Positions 52,971-62,562 of a stretch of 64,000 bases of DNA are shown piece by piece; position 1 is the stretch's first letter; each line of letters begins with the position of its first letter. The stretch spans positions 16,665,320 through 16,729,319 of the forward strand of contig CM046876.1 in the NCBI GenBank assembly GCA_025667525.1, read 5' to 3'. The DNA comes from Glebionis coronaria (lineage: Eukaryota > Streptophyta > Magnoliopsida > Asterales > Asteraceae). The position numbers and the translations under genes are program-made. The notes below the pieces were generated by a model. That model was not told the origin of the DNA. It saw only the letters and a list, made by a program, of their open reading frames with translations, and searched no databases.

Positions 52971-53630
52971 TGTACAACCAAACCAAAACCGAAATTCAAT
53001 CCCGATCTATACATGTTTTAAATCATAAAATCATGTGTTCATACTTTATTGAATTAATTCATGATTAAAGGAAAATTAATAAAAGAAAAGATTGAATTGG
53101 TGATACCGAATGCGTGATGAATCAAAGATGAATGACCCGAACACGAACCCCAAAATAAATAAGATCAATAAGCTTTTTCTCCCTTCCTTTTTCCTTTGCA
53201 AACCGGCGGCCAAATCTCCAAGAGGCTATGGTTTTCTTAATTTTTGTTAAAACTTGTTAAATAAAATTCCCTGGAATGTTTTTGTTACTAGTCAAAGCTT
53301 AACGGGCCGGGCTTGACCCATTCTTGTTTCTTTTCCTTTTATGGCCAGCGAAACAAACACCCATAAGGTATATATTTCGTTTTTGTGTTTTAATTTTCTC
53401 GTGTATTAATATTCGTGACGTAAGCTCGTGTTTTAATTTCGTGTTAAGTCTTGTCGTGTAATATTATTATACGTAAACTCTTGTCATTAAATAAATAAAA
53501 TAATATACATAATACTTGTATTTATTCATTTAATGTCATGATACTTGTCGTGTATTAATTAATTATGAAGTTTTAATTAATCCGTGTTTTAGTGTATTTA
53601 ATGCTCTATGTATTTTATGCGGGTATTACA

Positions 53631-54745
53631 CGAGTTCTACCCATGTGTCTATAACCACATAAGAAAATAGAATATGTTTTATATGTGTTAATCATAATGC
53701 GTATAAATCAAAGTCTAGCATCAATATTTTATTTTGATATCTAATAAGAGATCTTATATCTCTTGCTCAAAACATGTCCCTTATAACAAAATCAATTTAT
53801 AAGACTCAATCATTGTCTCAAGAAAATGAACAATAAAAGATTTTAATGTGTGTCACAAAAATACGTCACATTATGTGTCTTCAAATTTTTCATTATATCA
53901 TTGCTCACATGAAGCTTAATCTTGATCTTAAACCAAGACTAGCGAAGGAATATCCTCAAACTAAATTTAACATATTAACAAAAATGTCAAATCATTAAAT
54001 TATATTCATGGGGTCAACAATATTGAACTCGTATCTCTTGGCATTAAGCCATTCACTATTTGATCAAATGAAGCTCAAAATTTCCATGTTGTTTTTTGGT
54101 TACGACACATAATATAAAGGTGTGATAATCAAGTAAAACAAAAAGAGAAAGAACTAATTCTTGCATAACAAAAATGTGACTTATAACACATTTATCATAG
54201 TATGATCAATCATAGAAAAATTCAACACAACAAAACAATGCTACACATTTTATTTTATTTTTGGATAAAATGTTAAAACAATATTTTTTCTATTACATTT
54301 TACATGTTTAAAAAGCTTAAACTTGGTCATAGAAAATAAGGTTGAGAAATTCCAAATATAAGTAATTTGTATAAAAACTACTTATATATCAAAATACAAA
54401 ATTTATTTGTCAACTATGAAAAAAACACAGTTTCTTGTAACAACGTACGTGTAACAACAACTTGCCTAAAATGAATATCTACACGACACACTCGTTTGAG
54501 AATAAAGTTTTCAAAAAACAAGTTTAAAGTCGTACTTGCGCACAAAAAAGTGAATACAAAACTTATTTGTTTATTATGCAAGAACGTATTCCCATGGGTG
54601 CGCAATTGTGACAACAATATTTTGGAGTTCAAATAACACCAAATCTCTCTTTCCGCAAGAATGAAATGAGTTTTATTCCAACATCAAATCACGAAACGCT
54701 AGTTACTTAATTAACATATATTCAAGAAAAGGTCGCGTGCGTTGT
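53631..54745. other. Non-coding AT-rich flank
   Basis: No supported gene. ORFs are short and low-complexity. It may be the continuation of the old element interrupted by C (see 42896-44165), but I found no matching motif. Confidence 0.5.
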
Positions 54746-55491
54746 GCTCTCGGATCAAGGTGATACTATTCTGGTTTTTTTGTTGCGTTGGCTCGGTCTC
54801 TTATTGACTCCAAAACTTTAGACGCAGACCTTACTGCTACTCATTGGATTCACTACATTCCTATCAAAGTTAATATCTTTATTTGGAGATTTATGCTTAA
54901 TTGTCTTCTTCCATGGTTAACTTGGATATAAGAGGTATCGATGTTGGTTCGACTTTATGTCGTATATGTTAGGCGGATGTTGAAACGATCAACCATATCT
55001 TCTTTTCTTGTGACACGACGTTGGAGTTGTGTTTGAAGCCTCTCGAATGACTCAGCTAGTTTACTAGACCCTATATCTGACCCTAGATCAAGTAAGGAGA
55101 GCTAGGTTGTATGACTTCCTACTGGTCTTTGAAGCTATTAACTAATCTCTAGGGCAAGTAGGACTAGTCTTTATGGCCCTATTGATTTAGGAGATGTTGC
55201 AACACAGGTTGTTTACGGTTGTTAGCGAGGTACGAGCAGGAGAGTGGCTAATGTCCTTCAGCCATTAACTAACCTTAAGAGCAATTAGGGTTGGTCTCTC
55301 TCTTGGGTTAGCCCGCTTCTCTATTTTATGAGAAAGAGGGGACTCTACTAATTCTTTCTCAGTATGCTTAAGAAGCAAGGTTTTTAGGGCTGGCTAAACT
55401 GGACCGGTGGTGGGATGTTGGCATTTCCATCCGTGTTAATATGTCGGAGTAGTTCAGTGGATTGACTCTTTGTAATCATCAAATATTGTAA

Positions 55492-55763
55492 AATATACTT
55501 TGGAAGGTGTAACATGAACTTCTATGTGGTTTATATGGAGTTATAGAAATCGTTTGATCTTTTGTGATCACCCTCCTAAGAAGGAGGTGTTATGGGATTA
55601 TATTGTTTCTCAATCGTACTTGTGTGAAATCTACTTTGGAAGGTGTAGGAGGAACTCTTAAGTGATCTATATGGAGATTTAGAAATCGTTTGATCTTTTG
55701 TGATCACCCTCCTAAGAAGGCGGTCTTACGAGATGACATTGTTTTCTCAAACGTACTCGTGAA
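55492..55763. repeat. Tandem duplication (2 x about 136 bp) of LINE ORF2 end
   Basis: The unit from AATATACTTTGGAAGGTGTA (55492) is repeated from 55628 with about 10-15% difference. Both copies contain AATCGTTTGATCTTTTGTGA and CACCCTCCTAAGAAGG. Confidence 0.85.
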
Positions 55764-55772
55764 TTTCTTTTA

Positions 55773-55893
55773 GGGGCAATTGCATATATATCCATACAAA
55801 GCTTAAAAATTGTATATATATCCAAGCTAAACCAAAATTTATACATATATCCTTCCAAAAGAATAAAAATAACATATATGTCCTAATAAATAG
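55773..55893. repeat. Left terminal inverted repeat of the Pack-MULE
   Basis: Aligns with the reverse complement of 61769-61881 through GCAATTGCATATATATCC, AAGCTAAACCAAAA and CTAATAAAT blocks. Four extra G bases at the outer end have no counterpart on the right. Confidence 0.75.
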
Positions 55894-56689
55894 TTTATAT
55901 ATTAAAAACAATAAAATAACTCCTCATTATCACTTAAACTACAATAGACATTTATGCCCCTGTTTTATCAGTATCCTTCAAGCGTGAATGTTGATCAAGA
56001 TTTGCTCACTTGGATACGTATAAATTTGTACTATGGGTTTGGAGACATAATATGATTTTCATTTTAACTATCATTAAGTTTTAAAAAAGACACAAATTAT
56101 CAATTTAATCCAGTTGGGTGTTATTGAGTGACCTCTCTCACAACTTAGATAGCACCTATGGCATTCACCACCTCCGCCGTACTAATTGTATCACAATTCA
56201 GCAATCACTGTGCATCTTTTTCCCACCATTGCCACCTACCAACATCAAGATTTATTAAAATTATGTCATTTTGTTCTCTTGTTGTCGCACCGCTTGTCGC
56301 CATATATAGTTTCTATCTAAGATAATAAACGCCGATATTATCTTTGATGTGCAACGAGTATACACATATTAGCTTTTCACGTGCGATAAGTATCGCTAGC
56401 AGATTTGCAACATTATCTTTAATGTGCGACGAGTTTGCTAGCCAAAGTATGTTAATTTGCAAAATAATAGTAACAATTCACTTTGAGGAAGATGGTTAGT
56501 AATGTGTCTTTGCTTTACATTCTGTATGGTAGAAGATAACAAAAGGAAGGGTATAATTGTCAATTCAAATTTATATAATAATTGTTGGTTTTTATTGTAT
56601 ATGAAATATATTGTTTCTATACTAAAATAGGGAAATCACATTCCGCTAGGAACAGTTCCCCTCTCACAAACGAAATAAAAAATTACATC

Positions 56690-56830
56690 CCTCTCTCACA
56701 TAAGAGTGTTATGTGTGTGGGACGACACTATTCCTCCTCCGTTTCTTCCATCCGTTCTCTTCTCTTCGTTTTCAATGCTCCCTCCGCTGAGGGTGGGTGA
56801 GGCTCGATAATAATAAAAAAACAATTGCTC
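56690..56830 (+). promoter_or_regulatory. Possible captured promoter/5' leader
   Basis: CT-rich stretch (TTCCTCCTCCGTTTCTTCCATCC region) and a short ORF, as in plant 5' UTRs. There is no protein match, so this is a weak call. Confidence 0.25.
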
Positions 56831-56984
56831 TCTCACACAACTCATAGTGGGTCTAACAATGAACCATGGCCGTAGATTTATATTTTGCCTTTGATATAAA
56901 CAATCGGTCTTCTCACACAACTCACAAATTATTCTCACATCCCTATAATTTTGATCGGGTTTTCTCGGGTACATCGCTGTTAAA

Positions 56985-57090
56985 TTTGATGGATTTTAGA
57001 TCTAAAATCATGTGCGATTGTAGTTGATTTGTTCAACAGATGTTAAGATTTTAAGATCTAAAATCATGGGTGATTGTGGGTGATTTGTTT
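56985..57090. repeat. Short tandem duplication, unit about 50 bp
   Basis: TTTTAGATCTAAAATCATG...GATTTGTT occurs twice (56991 and 57045) with a few changes. Confidence 0.7.
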
Positions 57091-57639
57091 TTATGCTGTT
57101 TTTAGTTGTTGTTAGATATGTGAGACTACGTAACGCCTGAATCAAAAGGTATCCACAATTATTTTTGTTGGGTTTTTTTTTCTGATTTAATAAGGTCTAG
57201 GAAAATAACTACCTTTTTGTATTAATTATCTTTTTAGACTTGCCTTTGATTGAAATAGCGTGCCTTTAAGCAGTTGCTTGCAATAGTTGTTCAATTGTTA
57301 TGCCTTTCTATAGTGTTTTTTTAATTAGGGTTACTCAATTCCTAATTTGGGTGCTTATAAGGAGTGTTACAATTTATTTTTAAAAAACATCCGATTAGGG
57401 TTTTAATATATTCGAAATTTGGGGGTTTTACTTTATATGTTATCAAATGGCCAATTTCAGCATCTATAATTTGTTTTTATAAAATATAGGATTAGGTTTC
57501 TTTTAATTGGGGGGTTTTGGTTCATACGTTTTACTTAGGCCTCTTTGATTCGCGAGTTACTGAGTAGTTAATTGGGTTGGACTGCAAGTTGTAGTTATTG
57601 AGCCTACGTGTTGTGTTGGTGTGCTATTCAGGTTGAACC

Positions 57640-58440
57640 ACCCGTATCTTGGCAGGGCATCACAAGTTTGTGTCTGCAGCCATGGTGGGTTGGTCCCTCA
57701 TGCGGTGCATATATCAACACATGTATGTCATACAATTTTGTTGGTCCCGGGTCCTAGGCAGCACACGTGTGTGTTTACAGCCATGGTTTCATGTTGGTTT
57801 TGATGATGACTAAATAGAGTATATGTAGATTTAGGCAGTACCATGAGACCGGTGTTTGCGGCTATGGTTGTTACATGCCCTTTTATTAGGTTATGGGATT
57901 GTTTGGATTATACCATCAAGTTACACTGGAAATATGAGGGGTTTTTAATGTGCGGTTACTATTGGTAAGGGTGTGTGAAACCTGCGAGTATCTTCGTTTG
58001 CAACACCACGAGAGGGTTTATTTTGGTAACGGTTGATTTGCTTATCCAAGTCAACCGTTGTTGATGGTGGGCAGTGATAGTGAGGGTCATGTAGTTCGTT
58101 GCCGCTCTTATTGCCAGGCGACGATTGTCACGATCGCCTTGCGTTTGTGACTCGATGTTTTATGGGGAGCATTTGTTTATTCTGTTTGTGTTGGGTTTCA
58201 CTGTTCCTAATGTTATAAGGGTCAAAGAGACTCGTATCTTGGCGAGGCATCACAAAGTAGTGTTTGTAGCCACGTCTGGTCGGATACTCTTAAATATGAA
58301 CTTACGGCGATGAAGAGATTGTTTTGTGCGTCTATTTTCCAGTTCCAACTACTATTAGTTTGGCGATCATGATAGGTGTAGTCGACCTGATTTTTAGCGT
58401 GGCATCACGACATCGTGTTTGTAGCCATAGCAGGTCAACC
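57640..58440 (+). repeat. Dispersed repeat family, five diverged copies of about 40 bp
   Basis: Copies near 57650, 57750, 57835, 58230 and 58393 share the pattern TTGGC-GGCATCACAA, GTGTTTGTAGCCATGG, then GGT. Spacing is irregular. No reading frame is conserved among them. I do not recognise it. Confidence 0.6.
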
Positions 58441-58566
58441 ACTTGAATCGTCGGGAGGATGCCTTCAACTCTGAGCCAACACTTAGTCGCTTGCCATTTA
58501 CATTCTTATCTATCTCCAAATAAGTAAAAAGGTTAATTAAATATTTGAATTGTTATTAAGGTTTCG

Positions 58567-60125
58567 GTGAAGCTTTTTATATATTGGGCAGACTATATTG
58601 GTGTCACATCCACAGGTACGCTTAACTTTTTTTGTTATAGCATTTCTCCTGTTTTGCTTCATCGTTATGATCTGATGGAAACCTTATATTGTCAGGTATG
58701 TGTGCGAAATGTGAGACCCAGGTTTCGGTTGATTTTGAAGGACGTGTTTGTGATACAGCCGTAGGAACAAAGGAGTGTATGCAGAGTGAATTGACAAAGA
58801 CGATTTCCATACATCTTAATGGTCGGTATTTTTGATTATTACTACTTTCTGCATCTTTTTTTAGCAAAATGGTGTGGTCATAAAGAAGATGAATCTGTTG
58901 TTGTGAGGTGATGTTTCGAAAGGTAAATGAATGTGAATGGTAAACGATATCTTAAAATAATATATGTCTAAAATAGATTGCAGAGCAGCTATTGACAACT
59001 ACACTACTGACGACGTCTTCTCTGTTTTACCTCTTTGTAGTTTCGGCGGAAAACGGTTTGGTACGCTAATCCCCCTCGAAGACCTAGCTAACTTAACGAT
59101 GATGTTTTCAAGAGGTATGATTTGTTATAGTAGTATGTCGCTTATATATTTTTGCACAATGAGAATATAATTGATGTAAAACATTTTTTTGTCATTTTAA
59201 GGTTCTACATTCGAGCTATATTCTTCAGTGCCAAGATACGGGTCACTATCACCTTTCATAATCCGCGACTATCGGCGCACGCCTTTGTTGCGGGAAAGAA
59301 AAAAACGGTGGCATCCAAGGAGCGTAAGACGGATCCTATATTCTTGAAAAGAGATGCTATATTCTTGAAGTGTATTATCAGCGAGTTCGTTATCTTTTGA
59401 TTAAAGGCGTTTAACGAGAGCAAAATAATCTGGTATGCTTTAATGCATTGCAAATTTCATGCTTGCTGTTGTATGTGTGTAGTTTGAAAAGGAAGACCTG
59501 TTGAGCGTCGAGCGTCCAACGGTTTACGAATTATAACACAGGCTGGGTTAAACATATTTTTAATTATGATAAATGTACCAGGAACTTATCAAATAGAAGT
59601 AATTTAACTATTAGCGAACATGGACACTAATGTTCGACTTATATTTTCACTCATTATTAACACTTAAACAACCAAAAAGAAGCTAAAAGCTTTATTATAA
59701 AAAGAGATATGATGCATATGCAGATTCCACACTACTTTTGGGTGATGGTAACATATAACTCTTACTTCAATCATATACACCAATAAAATTAAAACAATTC
59801 AAATAAGTACTATTAATCATAAAAGATAATTAGGATCATCATGTTCACAAACGGTATTAGATAGAAAGTATCATCTTGGATTATTGGATATACTGTGTTG
59901 AGATTTTTGTTGGATCTAATTTAAATATTTGATATTTGGACAGGTGTGAGATACGCAACTAGCAGCCATCTCGGCATCTTACTACCAGTGTGCTCTCAAC
60001 TCCCAGTATCAGCAACCGAGTAGCAACAATGGACCATGTTTCGCTCTCATCGAATACGCAACCGACACCTGGAAGTGGACTGTTGCACACCACATAAACC
60101 CGCGTCGAAATAAAAAAGGTACCAA
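58567..60125 (+). pseudogene. Unidentified exon-like pieces in the Pack-MULE
   Basis: Several open, splice-bordered stretches: KLFIYWADYIGVTSTG with donor GTACGC (58567-58614); CVRNVRPRFRLILKDV at 58697-58744 (faintly like RPA C-terminal domains, or MCAKCETQVSVDFEGRVCD in another frame); SVLPLCSFGGKRFGTLIPLE at 58980-59115 with acceptor TTGCAG and donor GTATGA; VTITFHNPRLSAHAFVAGKK at 59230-59400; and NNGPCFALIEYATDTWKWTV then AHHINPRRNKK with donor GTACCA (59950-60117). I do not recognise the parent genes. Stops and lack of one joined frame argue against a working gene. Confidence 0.45.
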
Positions 60126-60599
60126 CTTATTTCACCCATTATTTATCTCTAAAATGAGGTCACAGAACATAAGCCAACATCGCACAAACACAGAAACCCG
60201 CTCTGGGATAAAGGCTGTTGTTTCACAGATGTAAATGCAAATAAATTAAGCAAGCATGTTTTCCGACATATAAAAATTACTGTTTAGAGACTTATTGTTT
60301 CTCTTATATATAAAAACTTCGTATTTAGTGTTTTTTACAGAAAATGTAAAATATTTGTCAAATTGTCATACTCTTTTTGAAACCATTCAACTCATTTAAA
60401 TAGAAAAAAATCAACTCAGATTGTATGTTATTCATAACTGATTATGCATTCTAGGTTGTTTACAAGTTCTCACAATGTTCAGAAAAGCGTTGCCAAGCAA
60501 GGCAAATGCGACAGACCTGCATACAGAAGTTATAGGCTTCTAATTATGATTCTTTATCCACCCGTCCTGATTCAGTCGCTTAATAATTATTCTTTGCAG

Positions 60600-60885
60600 C
60601 CCTTTGCAGGTTGTTCTCTCTTATTTGATTTACGAGGTTGTAAGAAAATGCTTAATGATGGAGCAATTGCAATGCCTAAAAGCGCTTATGGATAGAGCCG
60701 CTGACTATAAATATTGAACTTGGGAGAGAGGTCTATCAAAACCTACTGGTGCGGGATCCGAAGATAATACAACAACAAATATTGAGGAGAACAAGAAGGT
60801 TGTTTGACCTGTGATTCTAGATGATTTCCTTTGCCCGATTTCACTTGAACTCCAGAAAGATCCTATACATGTGTCCACCAGTCAG
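60600..60885 (+). pseudogene. Captured plant U-box E3 ligase exon fragment
   Basis: 60808-60885 reads PVILDDFLCPISLELQKDPI then HVSTSQ with a splice donor GTATGT directly after. This is the start of a plant U-box (pattern P-x-x-F-x-CPISLE-x-M-x-DPV-x-x-x-TGQ), and intron phase after the Q of TGQ is natural in PUB genes. Upstream, SEDNTTTNIEENKKVV is an acidic linker of the kind that precedes the U-box, separated by a TGA at 60805. U-boxes recruit E2 enzymes for ubiquitination; only the first third is here, so it cannot function. Confidence 0.8.
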
Positions 60886-61344
60886 GTATGTTATATCTGA
60901 TATAATAAGAGTGTTTCGACTACGCTTTTTAGAACATTGCAACATCTTTCCAACTTAGATAACCCTTTGTTTCACATTTGGTATGAAAGTGACTTTCCAA
61001 CTTAGATAACCAAGTTATTTTAGAACATTGCTACATCTTTCCTGCTTACCATTTTAGGTGGATAGTGTAAACTATGTGTTGTGTTATATGGAATTGATGG
61101 TTATAGTTACAAAAGGGATAAAGTTATAGTTTGTGTGGTAATTGATTCGGTAATGGAATAATTATACCAATGAAATCTAAACAGATGTAAGTATGCGATC
61201 CTTGACCAACGATAGATTTTGTCTGTTTAGTTATGAACTGGTCGAACTTGGGTACTTTCAGCTATGGTTTCATGAATGTCACTAGATACCGCATCCTTAT
61301 TCAGTTCCAATGTCATGATATTAGTGAATTAACATAGTTAAATT

Positions 61345-61545
61345 GCAGGTAGAGAAATAATGTGGGCTCATTTTTTGGTGCTACGTTAAGCGAGGAACAA
61401 GCTCAATCAGGGATCGTTGTAAGAGTTACTTCTCTTGCACATAGCATACTTTATTCACTCATCAGCAATTGGAACGCGACTTGTAATATCTACGAAAAGA
61501 TGAAAACAAACCAGTCTTACTATTTATCTATGGAGTTCTTATAGA
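61345..61545 (+). pseudogene. Captured alpha-glucan phosphorylase exon fragment
   Basis: After an acceptor (AATTGCAG) the frame from 61362 reads VVRVTSLAHSILYSLISNWN, ATCNIYEKMKTNQ and SYYLSMEFL, then TAG. This matches the conserved N-terminal segment of starch/glycogen phosphorylases (SVRDxLIxNWNATYxxYEK-x-x-x-KQAYYLSMEFLQGR). The fragment stops exactly where the family continues with QGR, at a TAG in place of the Gln codon. The enzyme degrades or extends alpha-1,4-glucans; about 50 of some 850 residues are present. Confidence 0.82.
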
Positions 61546-61617
61546 TTTGTTACATTACTCAGGTAAGAAGTGTTTGTTTAGGCATATATGAATGCAGCTT
61601 CAAACATATGCCTTTTT

Positions 61618-61683
61618 GTCATATAACTTCGTACTGATTTTGTCATATAACTTCGTACTGATTTTGTCATATAACTTCGTATC
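61618..61683. repeat. 24-bp tandem repeat, about 2.7 copies
   Basis: GTCATATAACTTCGTACTGA-TTTT repeated head to tail near the right inverted repeat of the Pack-MULE. Confidence 0.9.
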
Positions 61684-61768
61684 CCTTACACTACTTTAAT
61701 ATACACATTTTTCTTAACTGTCGCTCGTTGTCGTTCCACTTTCGTACCATACATACGCTATAAATAAT

Positions 61769-61881
61769 TTATTAGAACATACTGATGCTATTATTAATTT
61801 TCTGAAAAGATGTATATGCAATTTTTGGTTTAGCTTGAATATATATGTAATTATTAGGCTTTAGAGGGATATATATGCAAT
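61769..61881. repeat. Right terminal inverted repeat of the Pack-MULE
   Basis: Inverse of 55773-55893; the outer tip is GGATATATATGCAAT, followed by the 9-bp duplication TTTCTTTTT. Confidence 0.75.
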
Positions 61882-61995
61882 TTTCTTTTTCTTGTAAAAA
61901 TTCAAAGTCTTGTGTTGATTCTTTAGCTCCTTTGTAATATTTTTTTTTCTAGCTTTTGTTAATTTAGTAAAATCTCGTTGTTAGAAAAATATATA

Positions 61996-62562
61996 CATAA
62001 TTAACAATTTTTGAATCAATAAAACATAACCATAAATTAACAAAAATAAAATTCTACTTAGGACAAAATTTATGAATCAAAAACTAATTAGATTTAATAT
62101 ATAAACTAAAAAATTAAAAGATACGAATTACAAAATACGAGAATGGATATACGAATGCGGCGCATATATCTTTTCAATTGTTGTTGTTGTTCATACGTTA
62201 CAAAAGAAAAAAAATAAAATAAAATGAAATAGAAATAAAAAGATATGAAAAGAATCATTTGTGACGGGCTTTTTACTCTTTAAGGGCTAGTGGTTTATTT
62301 TGAATTTTTATATTATGTTAGGTACAATTATTTTATGGGCTCGATTTGTTGGGCGTTTTGGGCCTATAATCTTAAGTCTAATGGGTTTGGCTTTTTGAAT
62401 ATTTTCGGACTTCAATAATTTTTAGTAAATTTTCGAGATCTCGTAGTTTTTTCTTTTAAATTTTCTCGACGCTCCAGATAAAAGTACTTGAAATATAAAA
62501 CAACAAAAATACACGATATATTGCTATACATTAAGCCGAAAATCAGTGATTTTAACATTAAA
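61996..62562. other. Non-coding AT-rich flank
   Basis: Nothing supported. The last bases form the insertion site of the LTR at 62563. Confidence 0.6.

Larger units (their letters stand above)
44166..53630 (-). mobile_element. Element C: Tekay-like Ty3/gypsy chromovirus, 3' LTR truncated
   Basis: Minus-strand element with full 5' LTR (50484-53630), primer site, gag, pol with all domains including a chromodomain-like tail, polypurine tract, and only the first about 1,074 bp of the 3' LTR. Sequence left of 44166 no longer matches the 5' LTR, so the left end is deleted and no target duplication can be read. The surviving LTR parts differ at many sites by eye, more than in D or B, so C is older. 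All ORFs are broken. Confidence 0.9.
50484..53630 (-). repeat. Element C 5' LTR (with MITE inside)
   Basis: 3,147 bp, plus-strand ends TGTAACACCCC and GGGTATTACA. Without the 282-bp MITE and its TA duplication it is about 2,863 bp, matching element A's LTR. It contains TTTCCAAAAATAG-type repeats (51725-51900) and a GC-rich hairpin block (52690-52970). The five bases after it are CGAGT. Confidence 0.92.
55773..61881 (+). mobile_element. Candidate Pack-MULE (6.1 kb) with captured host gene fragments
   Basis: Left end GCAATTGCATATATATCC and right end GGATATATATGCAAT are the tips of long inverted repeats of about 115 bp (55773-55893 and 61769-61881, perhaps 75-80% identical by eye). Flanks carry TTTCTTTTA (55764-55772) and TTTCTTTTT (61882-61890), a 9-bp duplication with one mismatch; 9 bp is the MULE hallmark. 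Removing the unit reconnects the LINE reading frame. No transposase was seen inside, so it is non-autonomous. The interior has plus-strand exon-like pieces with GT/AG borders from unrelated genes, including a U-box and an alpha-glucan phosphorylase. Confidence 0.75.
54746..61995 (+). pseudogene. LINE ORF2 C-terminal tail and 3' end, interrupted by a Pack-MULE
   Basis: From about 54770 the plus strand reads SLIDSKTLDADLTATHWIHY, IPIKVNIFIWRFMLNCL and later INHIFFSCDT, a reverse-transcriptase zinc-binding domain (zf-RVT) of plant L1-type LINEs. About 370 bp of unrelated sequence follows (55035-55403). It resumes with RWWDVGISIRVN and MWFIWSYRNRLIFCDHPPKK then EVLWDYIVSQSYL, the usual ORF2 end. 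A near-tandem copy of about 136 bp follows (55628-55763). At 55773 a 6.1-kb unit interrupts it, and the frame continues at about 61891 (SCKNSKSCVDSLAPL, stop) with a T-rich 3' UTR. Stops and frameshifts make it dead. Confidence 0.75.

Noticed and set aside
58697..58764. Possible RPA/OB-fold C-terminal piece (PRFRLILKDV)
   Set aside because: Too short and equally readable in another frame (MCAKCETQVSVDFEG); kept only as an unidentified exon-like piece.
61618..61683. Repeated ATAACTTCGTA, identical to 11 bases of a loxP arm
   Set aside because: There is no inverted second arm or 8-bp spacer; the motif is part of a 24-bp direct repeat. Chance resemblance, not a recombinase site or vector trace.
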